Shown one piece after another: positions 28,843 to 38,552 of a DNA stretch of 64,000 nt. Origin of the DNA: Bacteroidia bacterium (GTDB taxonomy: Bacteria; Bacteroidota; Bacteroidia; NS11-12g; UBA9320); the NCBI GenBank assembly GCA_020849295.1, contig JADLGN010000054.1, forward strand, positions 1-64,000, written 5' to 3'. Below the pieces are notes generated by a model. It searched no databases. It had not been told where the DNA came from and saw only the letters and a program-made list of their open reading frames with translations. The stretch's first letter is position 1; each line of letters begins with the position of its first letter. Made by a program: the position numbers and the translations under genes.

Positions 28843-31800
28843 AAACTGTCTATCAGACTAATAGCAGAATCAATATTTTTAATATCATCACACTTTAGCC
28901 ATAAAGAATCATTAGTTTGTTTTAGGCTTGTTTTATTCGGGTTTTGCCTTACATAATCTAATATTTTTCCAAAATCTGCCTGTTGATAATACTTATCATT
29001 TTTGATAAACTGACCTGAAAACTTTCCGTTTTTTAATATTAACTTTTCAAAACCTACATTTTTTGCTTTCCATTTCAAAACCATACTTCTAATAAGATTT
29101 CTTACCTGTGGTGGAATTTTTCCAAATCTGTCTTTAATTGCAGAGTCAAACTCTTCTAATTTTTCAATATTCTTTATTGCCGCAAGTTCATTGTATAAAC
29201 TAAGTCTTTCGCTAATATTTCTTACATAATTATCAGGAATCATAATGTCAAGGTCAGTTTCTATCTGGCAATCATTGTTCTGTTCAATTTCATTTTTATC
29301 AAAAACACCTGCAAATTCAGTTTCTTTAAGTTCCCTTACTGCTTCATCAAGAATTTTATGATACATATCAAAGCCTATATCTGCAATAAAACCACTTTGT
29401 TCACTACCAAGTAAATTGCCTGCTCCACGTATATCAAGGTCACGCATTGCTACATTAAAACCTGAGCCTAAATCACTAAACTCTTCAATTGCTTTCAATC
29501 TTCGTTTTGCTTCTTCATTAAGAGTATGAATGGGCGGACAAATCAAATAACAATATGCTTTTTTGTTGCTACGTCCTACCCTGCCACGCATTTGGTGCAA
29601 ATCACTTAAACCAAAAAAATGTGCATTATTAATGATAATGGTATTGGCATTACTTATATCAAGACCTGATTCAATAATATTTGTAGCAACTAATACATCG
29701 TATTCGCCTTCCACAAATTTCAACATTACATTTTCAAGTTCATCGCCTGACAACTGTCCGTGGCCAACGCAAACTTTTGCATCTGGGCAAAGAAGCCTTA
29801 TTTGCATTGCCATTTCATTTATATCTTTTACTCTGTTGTGCACAAAGAATATTTGCCCTCCTCTTTTAAGTTCATTATCTATTGCTTGTTTTAAAATTTG
29901 TTTATTAAATATATTTAATGATGTACTTACTGCTTGTCTGTTTGCAGGAGGAGTATTAATAATAGATAAATCTCTTGCTCCCATAATACTAAAATGAAGT
30001 GTGCGTGGTATTGGTGTAGCAGTAAGTGTAAGCGTATCTACATTCACTTTTATTTCTTTAAGCTTGTCTTTGTTAGCTACTCCAAACTTTTGTTCTTCAT
30101 CAATTATAAGCAAGCCCAAATCGTGAAATTTTATTTTTTTACTTAATAATTTATGTGTTGCAATTATTATATCAACTTTGCCTTCAGATAAATTTTTTAT
30201 AGTTTCATTTTGCTTTTTTGTTGAGCAAAATCTGTTTAAATAATCAACCTTAACGGGAAAATCTTCAAGTCTGTCCTTGAAAGTATGATAATGCTGTTGT
30301 GCAAGAATAGTAGTAGGTACAAGTATTGCTACTTGTTTGCTGTCACACACAGCTTTGAAAGCTGCTCTTATAGCTACTTCAGTTTTGCCAAAACCTACAT
30401 CACCACACACAAGTCTATCCATAGGATGAGGTGAGTGCATATCATTTTTCACATCTTCTATGGCTTTTGCTTGGTCAGAGGTTTCTTCGTAAATAAAACT
30501 TGCTTCAAGTTCGGTGAGTAAATAATTATCTGGAGAAAAACTATAACCCGGCTGTGCTTTTCGCATAGCATACAATTTTATAAGGTCACGAGCAATATCT
30601 TTAACTTTTGATTTAGTTTTTCTTTTAAGATTTTGCCAAGCATCACTTCCAAGTTTATTTAAAACAGGTTCAGTTCCTTCTTTTCCGGTATATTTTGAAA
30701 TTTTATGAAGCGAATGAATATTTACATAAAGCAAATCGTCATTTTTATACCTTATTCGTACAGCTTCCTGCAATGTACCAGCCATTTCAATTTTTTGCAA
30801 TCCCTCAAATTTTCCTATTCCATGGTCAATATGTACTACAAAATCGCCCGGGGTAAGGTCTTTTAATTCCTTTAAAGTAATAGCCTGATTGCTTGTGTAT
30901 CTGTTTTTTTGCTTGTACCTATAAAATTTATTAAAAATTTGATGCTCGGTATAATAAGCCGTTTTTCCTGTCACATCAATAAATCCATTTGAAATTCCTT
31001 TATAAACCGGTGTAAAATGTAGCTTTGCGTTTATATCTTCAAGAATTGAATTTAATCTTTCAATTTGTTTGCCGGTTTCTGAAAAAATTAATGTTTTAAT
31101 TCCCGATTTATTATTTTCTTCAAAATTATTTACAAGCAACTCAAATTTTTTATAAAATACCGGCTGACTTTTTAGTTCAAAATCAATTATTGCTTTTGGA
31201 TGAAAAACCGCATTACCTCCTATTTCTACAATAGTATGTTCTATAATTTTTGATTTAATGAACTGGGTTGTATCTAACTTATCCTGCCAATTATTAATTT
31301 CATTTTCATCTTTAATTTTATCAATTGCATCTTTAATAATATTTAATGAAACATCAAAATCTTTAAAAAACAATACTGCATCTTTATTCAAAATATTCCA
31401 AATGCTTTTCTTTGAATTTTTAATTTCACTTTCTGAAATATTAGGAATTATACCTGCAAAAGCAATATTTGAAATTGATAACTGACTAATTGTATCAAAA
31501 GCCCTAATTGACTCAACAGTATCTCCATCAAGTTCTATTCTGTATGGATTATCATTAGAAAATGAAAAAATATCTATAATACCGCCTCTCACTGAGTATT
31601 GACCAGGCTCATACACAAAGTCAACTCTTTCAAAATGATACTCATTAAGAAACTCTACAACAAAATCAAGATCAAGTTTGTCGCCAATTTTAAGATTCAT
31701 CATCGCTTTGTTAATTTCATCATCCGAAATTATCTTTTCGCATAAAGATTCAGGATATGTAATGATAATATAAGCTTTATTTTGCTTTGAAATTTTATTT

Positions 31801-32135
31801 ATGATTTCAATTCTTTTCTGTACTTTAAAAGTGTCAAGATTATCAAATTCAAAAGGTTTTAAACAGGAATCAGGCAACAAAAAAACCGAATTTTCTCCTA
31901 ATAAATTTTCTAAATCAGATTTAAAATATTCAGCATCATTGGCATCAGGAAGCACAATAAACAAAGGAATATTTTTTAAATTATAAACTCCTGCAACTAT
32001 AAATGCCAATCCGCTTCCATTTACGTTTTTAATATTTATAATCTCAGAAAGCCGTAGTTTATCTAATAGCAAAGGCAATTTACTGCTGCTGCAAAAATGT
32101 TCAAAAACATGTTTAACATTCAAAACCTGTTGCAA
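28839..32135 (-). CDS. mfd: Transcription-repair coupling factor
   Basis: LTPGDFVVHIDHGIGKFEGL, CGDVGFGKTEVAIRAAF, LTATPIPRTLHFSIMGARDLSII, 1098 aa. Confidence 0.96.
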   Translation of the reverse strand: MQQVLNVKHVFEHFCSSSKLPLLLDKLRLSEIINIKNVNGSGLAFIVAGVYNLKNIPLFIVLPDANDAEYFKSDLENLLGENSVFLLPDSCLKPFEFDNLDTFKVQKRIEIINKISKQNKAYIIITYPESLCEKIISDDEINKAMMNLKIGDKLDLDFVVEFLNEYHFERVDFVYEPGQYSVRGGIIDIFSFSNDNPYRIELDGDTVESIRAFDTISQLSISNIAFAGIIPNISESEIKNSKKSIWNILNKDAVLFFKDFDVSLNIIKDAIDKIKDENEINNWQDKLDTTQFIKSKIIEHTIVEIGGNAVFHPKAIIDFELKSQPVFYKKFELLVNNFEENNKSGIKTLIFSETGKQIERLNSILEDINAKLHFTPVYKGISNGFIDVTGKTAYYTEHQIFNKFYRYKQKNRYTSNQAITLKELKDLTPGDFVVHIDHGIGKFEGLQKIEMAGTLQEAVRIRYKNDDLLYVNIHSLHKISKYTGKEGTEPVLNKLGSDAWQNLKRKTKSKVKDIARDLIKLYAMRKAQPGYSFSPDNYLLTELEASFIYEETSDQAKAIEDVKNDMHSPHPMDRLVCGDVGFGKTEVAIRAAFKAVCDSKQVAILVPTTILAQQHYHTFKDRLEDFPVKVDYLNRFCSTKKQNETIKNLSEGKVDIIIATHKLLSKKIKFHDLGLLIIDEEQKFGVANKDKLKEIKVNVDTLTLTATPIPRTLHFSIMGARDLSIINTPPANRQAVSTSLNIFNKQILKQAIDNELKRGGQIFFVHNRVKDINEMAMQIRLLCPDAKVCVGHGQLSGDELENVMLKFVEGEYDVLVATNIIESGLDISNANTIIINNAHFFGLSDLHQMRGRVGRSNKKAYCYLICPPIHTLNEEAKRRLKAIEEFSDLGSGFNVAMRDLDIRGAGNLLGSEQSGFIADIGFDMYHKILDEAVRELKETEFAGVFDKNEIEQNNDCQIETDLDIMIPDNYVRNISERLSLYNELAAIKNIEKLEEFDSAIKDRFGKIPPQVRNLIRSMVLKWKAKNVGFEKLILKNGKFSGQFIKNDKYYQQADFGKILDYVRQNPNKTSLKQTNDSLWLKCDDIKNIDSAISLIDSF

Positions 32136-32238
32136 AAATAACCTAAAGTTGTCTTGACAAATATTTGAAAAAAACTTTTTTAAAATAATTTGAATTTTTT
32201 ATAAAATTATATTTATTTTGCAACCTCTAAAATAAAAA

Positions 32239-32430
32239 ATGATATTAGTTAACGTAAAAGAAAACGAGTCTTTAGATAAGGCGATTAAAAAGTTTAAAAA
32301 GAAGTTTGAAAAAACAGGAGTTGTAAGAGAATTAAGAGAAAGACAAGCATTTACTAAGCCAAGCATAAAACGCAGACAACAAATAATAAAAGCTTCATAC
32401 AAGCAAACTCTTCAAAGTAAAGAAAATTAA
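32239..32430 (+). CDS. rpsU: 30S ribosomal protein S21
   Basis: MILVNVKENESLDKAIKKFKKKFEKTGVVRELRERQAFTKPSIKRR. Confidence 0.95.
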   Translation: MILVNVKENESLDKAIKKFKKKFEKTGVVRELRERQAFTKPSIKRRQQIIKASYKQTLQSKEN

Positions 32431-32478
32431 ATTTCATATTTAATAAAAAATATTGTAAATTGCCCATGCTAATTTAGT

Positions 32479-33363
32479 ATGGGCAGTTTGTTTATAAATC
32501 AATTTTTAGAATACTTAAAGTTTCAGAAAAAATATAGCAATCATACAATTATAGCATACAAAAAAGATCTTGAAGATTTTTCTGATTTTTTAACAGAATT
32601 ATACCAAATTACAATGCCCGATAAAATAACAAACGAAATTGTAAGAACATGGCTCAGCAATTTGATTGAAAAAAAAATAAATCCTGTTTCAGTAAAAAGA
32701 AAACTTTCAGCAGTTAAATCATTTTTTAAATATTTGAAAAAAGAAAAAATAATAGAAAAAAATCCGGCAACTAATTTGACAAAACTAAAAACCGCCAAAA
32801 GAATTCCTAATATTATCAATTCAAAAATACTAAATAATATAATTGATAAAACTCCTGAAAATAATTATTCAGACTATGTTTCGTATATTATTATATGTAT
32901 TTTGTTTGGAACTGGAGTAAGACGCAACGAACTAATTACGCTTAAAGATAATAATGTAGATACAGAATCAAGATTAATAAAAGTATTAGGAAAAAGAAAC
33001 AAAGAAAGAATTATTCCAATAACTAATGAATTAGCAGAACAAATAGAAATATACAGAAAATTAAAAATTAAAAACAACTTACATTCAGAAACATTGCTAG
33101 TAACAAATAAAAACAAAAAACTATCACCTACATATATATATAATACAGTAAAAAATATACTTGGTATTAATGGTGTAAATGGTAAAAAAAGCCCACATAT
33201 TTTAAGGCATGTATATGCAACAGAAATGTTAAAAAATGGGGCAGAACTATTAAGTGTTAAAGAATTATTAGGACATTCAAGCCTTGCATCAACACAAGTA
33301 TATACACATGTAAACATAGAAGATTTAAAAAAAATATATAAAGAAAATCATCCAAAACAATAA
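32479..33363 (+). CDS. Tyrosine recombinase, XerC/XerD type
   Basis: GTGVRRNEL, SPHILRHVYATEML, LLGHSSLASTQVYTH (R..H-x-x-R..H..Y); lies in the housekeeping rpsU-hpf context. Confidence 0.9.
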   Translation: MGSLFINQFLEYLKFQKKYSNHTIIAYKKDLEDFSDFLTELYQITMPDKITNEIVRTWLSNLIEKKINPVSVKRKLSAVKSFFKYLKKEKIIEKNPATNLTKLKTAKRIPNIINSKILNNIIDKTPENNYSDYVSYIIICILFGTGVRRNELITLKDNNVDTESRLIKVLGKRNKERIIPITNELAEQIEIYRKLKIKNNLHSETLLVTNKNKKLSPTYIYNTVKNILGINGVNGKKSPHILRHVYATEMLKNGAELLSVKELLGHSSLASTQVYTHVNIEDLKKIYKENHPKQ

Positions 33364-33368
33364 ATAAT

Positions 33369-33668
33369 ATGAACATTAACATTCAATCAATCCATTTTGA
33401 CGCCGACAAAAAGTTGCTTAATTTTATTACCAAAAAATTAGAAAAACTTGAACAATTCACAGATAGAATAGTAGATATGTCGGTATTTTTAAAATTGAAT
33501 AACCATAAAGATAAATCAAATAAAACAGTAGAAGTAAAACTTAATGTTTCAAATACAATTATCTATAGCGAAGCTACATCATCAACATTTGAAGCTGCAA
33601 CCGAAAAAGTTTTAGAAACTCTTAAACAACAGATTAAGAAGCGTAAAGAACAGCTTTCAGAAAAATGA
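33369..33668 (+). CDS. Ribosome hibernation/stability factor, HPF/RaiA short form
   Basis: MNINIQSIHFDADKKLLNFITKKLEKLEQF..., 99 aa. Confidence 0.9.
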   Translation: MNINIQSIHFDADKKLLNFITKKLEKLEQFTDRIVDMSVFLKLNNHKDKSNKTVEVKLNVSNTIIYSEATSSTFEAATEKVLETLKQQIKKRKEQLSEK

Positions 33669-33687
33669 AAAATTTTTTTTTCATTAC

Positions 33688-33718
33688 TTGAACTTTTAAA
33701 TAATTAAATATACTTTTG
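33688..33718 (+). promoter_or_regulatory. Promoter (TTG-N20-TAnnTTTG) for the tRNA-tuf operon
   Basis: TTG at 33688-33690, 20 nt spacer, TACTTTTG at 33711-33718; consistent with the Bacteroidota -33/-7 promoter consensus. Confidence 0.65.
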
Positions 33719-33768
33719 CAGTCCTCAAAAATCTTGCATAGATAAATATGTAAATTTTTAAGGAAAAA

Positions 33769-33841
33769 GCCACTTTAGCTCAGCTGGTAGAGCAACTGAT
33801 TTGTAATCAGTCGGTCATTGGTTCGATTCCGATAAGTGGCT
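33769..33841 (+). tRNA. tRNA-Thr (anticodon TGT)
   Basis: Cloverleaf GCCACTT...AAGTGGC; anticodon loop TTTGTAA; T-loop GTTCGATTC. Confidence 0.95.
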
Positions 33842-33908
33842 CAAAAAGTGAGATTGGGGAGCAAACAGAGGAGAGAGATACGTTTTTTGAAATATTGAAA
33901 CATATCAT

Positions 33909-33991
33909 GGGGAGTTACCAGAGTGGCCAAATGGGGCAGACTGTAAATCTGTTGGCTTACGCCTTCGGTGGTTCGAATCCACCACTCCCCA
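33909..33991 (+). tRNA. tRNA-Tyr (anticodon GTA)
   Basis: GGGGAGT...ACTCCCC acceptor stem, CTGTAAA anticodon loop, long variable arm, TTCGAAT. Confidence 0.95.
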
Positions 33992-34012
33992 CGGTTTAGT
34001 TAGTTTTAAATT

Positions 34013-34085
34013 GCGGGAGTAGCTCAGTTGGTAGAGCGACAGCCTTCCAAGCTGTAGGTCGCGGGTTCGAGCCTCGTCTCCCGCT
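34013..34085 (+). tRNA. tRNA-Gly (anticodon TCC)
   Basis: GCGGGAG...CTCCCGC acceptor stem, CTTCCAA anticodon loop. Confidence 0.95.
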
Positions 34086-34097
34086 CTTTTTTACCAA

Positions 34098-34169
<72 letters not shown>

Positions 34170-34282
34170 CTTAAAAATAACAAAACGTGGGGTAAAGCAG
34201 ATATGTTTTCAATATAATAGATAAATAGAAAAAATATAATATTAATTTAATAAAATTTAAAACAACTTAAACAAATACCAAA

Positions 34283-35470
34283 ATGGCAAAAGAAAAATTC
34301 GACCGTTCAAAACCGCACGTAAACATTGGAACAATCGGACACGTGGATCACGGTAAAACTACCTTAACTGCAGCAATCACAAAAGTACTTGCTGAAAGAG
34401 GTTTATCAGAAGCAAGATCATTCGAATCTATTGATTCGGCGCCGGAAGAAAAAGAACGTGGTATTACTATTAATACAGCTCACGTTGAATATTCAACCGC
34501 GAATCGTCACTATGCACACGTTGACTGTCCTGGTCACGCTGACTATGTAAAAAACATGGTTACAGGTGCTGCACAAATGGATGGAGCCATAATAGTAGTA
34601 GCTGCTACCGATGGTCCAATGCCACAAACAAAAGAGCATATACTTTTAGCACGTCAGGTTGGAGTGCCTCGCTTAGTAGTGTTTATGAATAAAGTTGATA
34701 TGGTTGATGATGAAGAATTGTTGGAAATAGTTGAAATGGAAATCAGAGACCTTTTAAAATTCTATGAATTTGACGCTGATAATACTCCTATCATCAGAGG
34801 TTCTGCACTTGGAGGACTAAATGGCGAAGCAAAATGGGTTGAAAAAATAGTAGAACTAATGGATGCAGTTGACAATTGGGTTCCAATTCCAACTCGTTTA
34901 ACTGACAAACCATTCTTAATGCCAATAGAAGATGTATTCTCAATTACAGGACGTGGTACTGTAGCAACAGGACGTATTGAAAGAGGTGTGATAAATGTAG
35001 GTGATGCTGTTGATATTATTGGTATGGGAGCTCAAAACATTACATCTACCGTAACAGGAGTAGAAATGTTCCGCAAATTATTAGACAGAGGTGAAGCCGG
35101 AGATAATGCAGGCCTATTACTTAGAGGTATTGACAAAGACCAAATTAGAAGAGGTATGGTAATTTGTGCTCCAAAATCTGTTCACCCTCATAAAAAATTC
35201 AAAGCTGAAGTTTACGTATTATCAAAAGAAGAAGGAGGAAGACATACACCATTCTTTAACAAATATCGTCCACAATTTTACTTTCGTACAACAGATGTAA
35301 CAGGTGAAATTACATTACCAGAAAATACTGAAATGGTAATGCCTGGCGATAACCTTACTATAACCGTAGAACTTATTAATCCGATTGCAATGGAAAAAGG
35401 TTTGAAGTTCGCTATTAGAGAAGGTGGAAGAACAGTAGGTGCCGGACAAGTAACTGAAATATTAGATTAA
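34283..35470 (+). CDS. tuf: Elongation factor Tu
   Basis: [50 protein letters not shown]. Confidence 0.98.
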   Translation: MAKEKFDRSKPHVNIGTIGHVDHGKTTLTAAITKVLAERGLSEARSFESIDSAPEEKERGITINTAHVEYSTANRHYAHVDCPGHADYVKNMVTGAAQMDGAIIVVAATDGPMPQTKEHILLARQVGVPRLVVFMNKVDMVDDEELLEIVEMEIRDLLKFYEFDADNTPIIRGSALGGLNGEAKWVEKIVELMDAVDNWVPIPTRLTDKPFLMPIEDVFSITGRGTVATGRIERGVINVGDAVDIIGMGAQNITSTVTGVEMFRKLLDRGEAGDNAGLLLRGIDKDQIRRGMVICAPKSVHPHKKFKAEVYVLSKEEGGRHTPFFNKYRPQFYFRTTDVTGEITLPENTEMVMPGDNLTITVELINPIAMEKGLKFAIREGGRTVGAGQVTEILD

Positions 35471-35490
35471 TATTAATTGATATTTTAAAA

Positions 35491-35561
35491 ACGGGTATAG
35501 TTCAATGGTAGAATAGAGGTCTCCAAAACCTTAGATCAGGGTTCGAATCCTTGTACCCGTG
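35491..35561 (+). tRNA. tRNA-Trp (anticodon CCA)
   Basis: ACGGGTA...TACCCGT acceptor stem, CTCCAAA anticodon loop, GTTCGAATC. Confidence 0.95.
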
Positions 35562-35575
35562 CTTAGTAAACATAG

Positions 35576-35770
35576 ATGGAAAAAATAAAAATATTGTGGC
35601 GAAATACATTAGATGAACTTCTAAATAAAGTTTCATGGCCTTCTTGGGATGAATTAAAAACAAGTACTTTGATTGTATTAGTTGCATCGCTAATCTTTAG
35701 TGTAGTTATTTACCTAATTGATACTTCATTTGGATTTATCTCTGATATGTTTTATAAATTTTTGGAATAA
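35576..35770 (+). CDS. secE: Preprotein translocase subunit SecE
   Basis: NKVSWPSWDELKTSTLIVLVASLIFSVVIYLID; between tRNA-Trp and nusG. Confidence 0.93.
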   Translation: MEKIKILWRNTLDELLNKVSWPSWDELKTSTLIVLVASLIFSVVIYLIDTSFGFISDMFYKFLE

Positions 35771-35776
35771 TAAAAA

Positions 35777-36328
35777 ATGGAAAGACCGCAGGAAGATTTT
35801 AAGTGGTATGTTGTTAGGGCTATCAGCGGAAAAGAACGCAAAGTGAAGGCAATTATAGAGTCTGAATTAATGCGTGAAAAACTTAGCCAGTATGTACCAA
35901 CTATTCTTATTCCTATGGAGAAGGTTTATGAAATTAAAAACGGTAAAAAATCTTCTAAAGAAAAAAATTTTTATCCCGGGTACATTTTGATAAATGCTTT
36001 ATTAATTGGAGAAGTTGTCCCTGTGATAAAATCAATTAATGGAGTGGTTGGGTTTTTAGGAACACACGGCGAACCAACACCATTAAGGCAATCAGAAGTT
36101 AATAGAATACTTGGAGCAGTAGATGAAAGTAACGAAAAAGGCGAATCAAATGTTGAACCATTTATAATAGGTGAATTTGTTAATGTTATAGATGGTCCAT
36201 TTAACGGTTTTAGCGGTGTAATAGAGGAAATAAACGAAGAAAAGAAAAAACTAAAAGTAATGGTTAAGATTTTCGGTAGAAAAACTCCATTAGAATTAAA
36301 TTATATACAAGTACAAAAAGAACAATAA
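35777..36328 (+). CDS. nusG: Transcription termination/antitermination protein NusG
   Basis: KWYVVRAISGKERKVK, FYPGYILINALL, VIDGPFNGFSGVIEEINEEKKKLKVMVKIFGRKTPLEL. Confidence 0.96.
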   Translation: MERPQEDFKWYVVRAISGKERKVKAIIESELMREKLSQYVPTILIPMEKVYEIKNGKKSSKEKNFYPGYILINALLIGEVVPVIKSINGVVGFLGTHGEPTPLRQSEVNRILGAVDESNEKGESNVEPFIIGEFVNVIDGPFNGFSGVIEEINEEKKKLKVMVKIFGRKTPLELNYIQVQKEQ

Positions 36329-36334
36329 GAAATA

Positions 36335-36766
36335 ATGGCAAAGGAAATATCAGGTTATGTAAAATTACAGGTTAAGGGAGGTCAAGCAAATCCTGCCCCA
36401 CCTATTGGTCCTGCTTTAGGTTCAAAAGGTGTGAACATTATGGAATTTTGCAAACAATTTAATGCACGAACTCAAGATAGACTAGGCAAAGTATTACCGG
36501 TAATTATTACCGTATACGTGGACAAGTCATTTGAATTTATTATTAAAACTCCACCAGTTGCAGTACAGTTGCTTGATGCGTCAAAAGTACAAAAAGGATC
36601 TGACCAGCCAAATCGTAAAAGAGTAGGAACTGTAACATGGGAACAAATTAAAAAAATTGCAGAAGAAAAAATGCCTGACTTAAATTGCTTTACAGTTGAC
36701 TCTGCAATGACAATGGTTGCTGGTACAGCACGAAGTATGGGAATAAGTATTACAGGTGATAAATAA
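36335..36766 (+). CDS. rplK: 50S ribosomal protein L11
   Basis: [37 protein letters not shown]. Confidence 0.98.
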   Translation: MAKEISGYVKLQVKGGQANPAPPIGPALGSKGVNIMEFCKQFNARTQDRLGKVLPVIITVYVDKSFEFIIKTPPVAVQLLDASKVQKGSDQPNRKRVGTVTWEQIKKIAEEKMPDLNCFTVDSAMTMVAGTARSMGISITGDK

Positions 36767-36797
36767 TTAAGACTCCGATAATTTAATATTTTAAAAA

Positions 36798-37487
36798 ATG
36801 AAGGTTACAAAAAACAGAAAATCAGTTTTAACAAAATACGATAAAACAAAATCATACAGTTTAAAAGAGGCAACTCAAATTGTAAAAGATATATCATTTA
36901 CAAAATTTGATTCGTCAGTTGATATTGATGTAAAATTAGGAGTAGATCCACGTCAGGCAAACCAAATGGTGCGTGGCAGTGTTTCTTTACCTCACGGTAC
37001 CGGTAAGCAAATAAAAGTATTAGTACTCTGTACTCCTGATAAAGAAGAAGAAGCCAAAGCGGCAGGTGCTGATTTTGTTGGATTAGATGATTATATCGAA
37101 AAAATTTCAGGAGGCTGGGTTGATGTTGATGTAATTATTACAATGCCAAGTATAATGGGAAAATTAGGAAAATTAGGAAAAATTTTAGGTCCAAGAAACT
37201 TAATGCCAAATCCTAAAACAGGCACGGTTACTATTGAAATTGGTAAAGCCGTACAAGCTACAAAAGCAGGTAAAATTGATTTTAAAGTTGACAAAACAGG
37301 AATAATTCATACCTCAGTAGGCAAAACAAGTTTTAATCCTGATAAAATATTTGAAAATGCCAAAGAAGTTTTAGACACAATAGTAAAATTAAAACCAACA
37401 TCGTCAAAAGGAACATATATGAAAGGGATTACATTGTCAAGTACAATGAGTCCAGGTATAAAAATTGACGTAAAATCAGTTATATAA
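36798..37487 (+). CDS. rplA: 50S ribosomal protein L1
   Basis: [43 protein letters not shown]. Confidence 0.98.
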   Translation: MKVTKNRKSVLTKYDKTKSYSLKEATQIVKDISFTKFDSSVDIDVKLGVDPRQANQMVRGSVSLPHGTGKQIKVLVLCTPDKEEEAKAAGADFVGLDDYIEKISGGWVDVDVIITMPSIMGKLGKLGKILGPRNLMPNPKTGTVTIEIGKAVQATKAGKIDFKVDKTGIIHTSVGKTSFNPDKIFENAKEVLDTIVKLKPTSSKGTYMKGITLSSTMSPGIKIDVKSVI

Positions 37488-37505
37488 TAGTAAAATAAAA
37501 CAGAA

Positions 37506-38027
37506 ATGACTAAAGAAGAAAAAAATCAGGTTATAAACGAGCTTTCAGAATATTTCTCAAACTACAAATTTGTATATTTAGCAGATGCTTCAGGCATGAC
37601 TGCTATTGACACAAATAAAATGAGAAGAGTGTTTTTTAACAAAAACATAAAAATGAAAGTAGCAAAAAATACTTTGATTATAAAAGCTCTTGAAAGATCA
37701 AATGTAGATTTTAAAGAACTAAAAGATACGCTTAAAGGTTCTACAGCTTTACTCTTTTCAGAAAATGCAAAAGATGCTGCTAAAGCAATTATTGAATATA
37801 GAAAAAAAGGAGTAAAACCTCTATTAAAAGGTGCATATATTGACACTGATGTATTTGTAGGTAATGACAAACTTGAAGTGTTAAATAACCTGAAAAGCAA
37901 AGAAGATTTAATTGGCGATGTGATAGCAATATTACAATCACCGGCAAAGAATGTAATTTCAGCATTAAAATCAGGCGGAGGCAAACTTGCTGGAATTATT
38001 AAAACATTATCAGAAAAAGAAAGTTAA
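37506..38027 (+). CDS. rplJ: 50S ribosomal protein L10
   Basis: MTKEEKNQVINELSEYFSNYKFVYLADASGMTAIDTNKMRR...; position rplKA-J-L. Confidence 0.96.
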   Translation: MTKEEKNQVINELSEYFSNYKFVYLADASGMTAIDTNKMRRVFFNKNIKMKVAKNTLIIKALERSNVDFKELKDTLKGSTALLFSENAKDAAKAIIEYRKKGVKPLLKGAYIDTDVFVGNDKLEVLNNLKSKEDLIGDVIAILQSPAKNVISALKSGGGKLAGIIKTLSEKES

Positions 38028-38068
38028 AAAATTAATAAAAAAATAATCATAAAATAAAATAATCAGAA

Positions 38069-38455
38069 ATGGCAGACTTAAAAGCATTTGCAGAACAATT
38101 GGTTAATTTAACCGTAAAAGAAGTAAACGAACTAGCTTCAATTTTAAAAGATGAGTACGGAATTGAACCTGCAGCAGCAGCAGCTATAGCAGTAGCAGCA
38201 CCAGCAGGTGGAGCTGGCGATTCTGGTGCAGCAGCAGCAGAACAAACAGAATTTACTGTAATATTAAAAAGTGCAGGACCATCAAAATTAAACGTGGTTA
38301 AAACTGTAAAAGATATTACAGGATTAGGACTTAAAGAAGCTAAAGACTTAGTTGACGGGGCTCCTAAAGAGGTAAAAGCCAATATTTCAAAAGATGAAGC
38401 TGAGCTTATCAAATCGAAATTGGTTGAAGCCGGAGCTGAAGTTGAGCTTAAGTAA
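38069..38455 (+). CDS. rplL: 50S ribosomal protein L7/L12
   Basis: Ala/Gly hinge and [43 protein letters not shown]. Confidence 0.98.
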   Translation: MADLKAFAEQLVNLTVKEVNELASILKDEYGIEPAAAAAIAVAAPAGGAGDSGAAAAEQTEFTVILKSAGPSKLNVVKTVKDITGLGLKEAKDLVDGAPKEVKANISKDEAELIKSKLVEAGAEVELK

Positions 38456-38479
38456 ATTCAATTTGAATTTTTGAATGAT

Positions 38480-38504
38480 AGACCCCGGAGAAATCCGAGG
38501 GTCT
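38480..38504 (+). promoter_or_regulatory. Stable hairpin in the rplL-rpoB intergenic region (candidate attenuator/processing site)
   Basis: AGACCCCGGA-GAAA-TCCGAGGGTCT: 10 bp stem with one bulged A and GAAA tetraloop; no poly-U tract follows. Confidence 0.6.
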
Positions 38505-38552
38505 GTCCTTGTTTATATATATTTTATTTTTAAATTTTAAATTTTTAAAAAA

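Noticed and set aside
32479-33363. Tyrosine recombinase considered as evidence for an integrative mobile element next to tRNA genes
   Set aside because: Neighbours (rpsU, hpf, tRNA-tuf operon) are core genes in conserved order, with no direct repeats of tRNA 3' ends or cargo genes; better explained as housekeeping Xer.
33661-33685. AATGAAAAA/TTTTTCATT palindrome after hpf as a terminator
   Set aside because: Entirely AT, low stability, overlaps the stop codon and is common in this AT-rich background; not strong enough to list.
35502-35687. - strand 61 aa ORF
   Set aside because: Overlaps tRNA-Trp and secE on the opposite strand.
38047-38412. - strand 121 aa ORF rich in Ala/Ser
   Set aside because: Exactly antisense to rplL; composition arises from the Ala-rich L7/L12 hinge codons.
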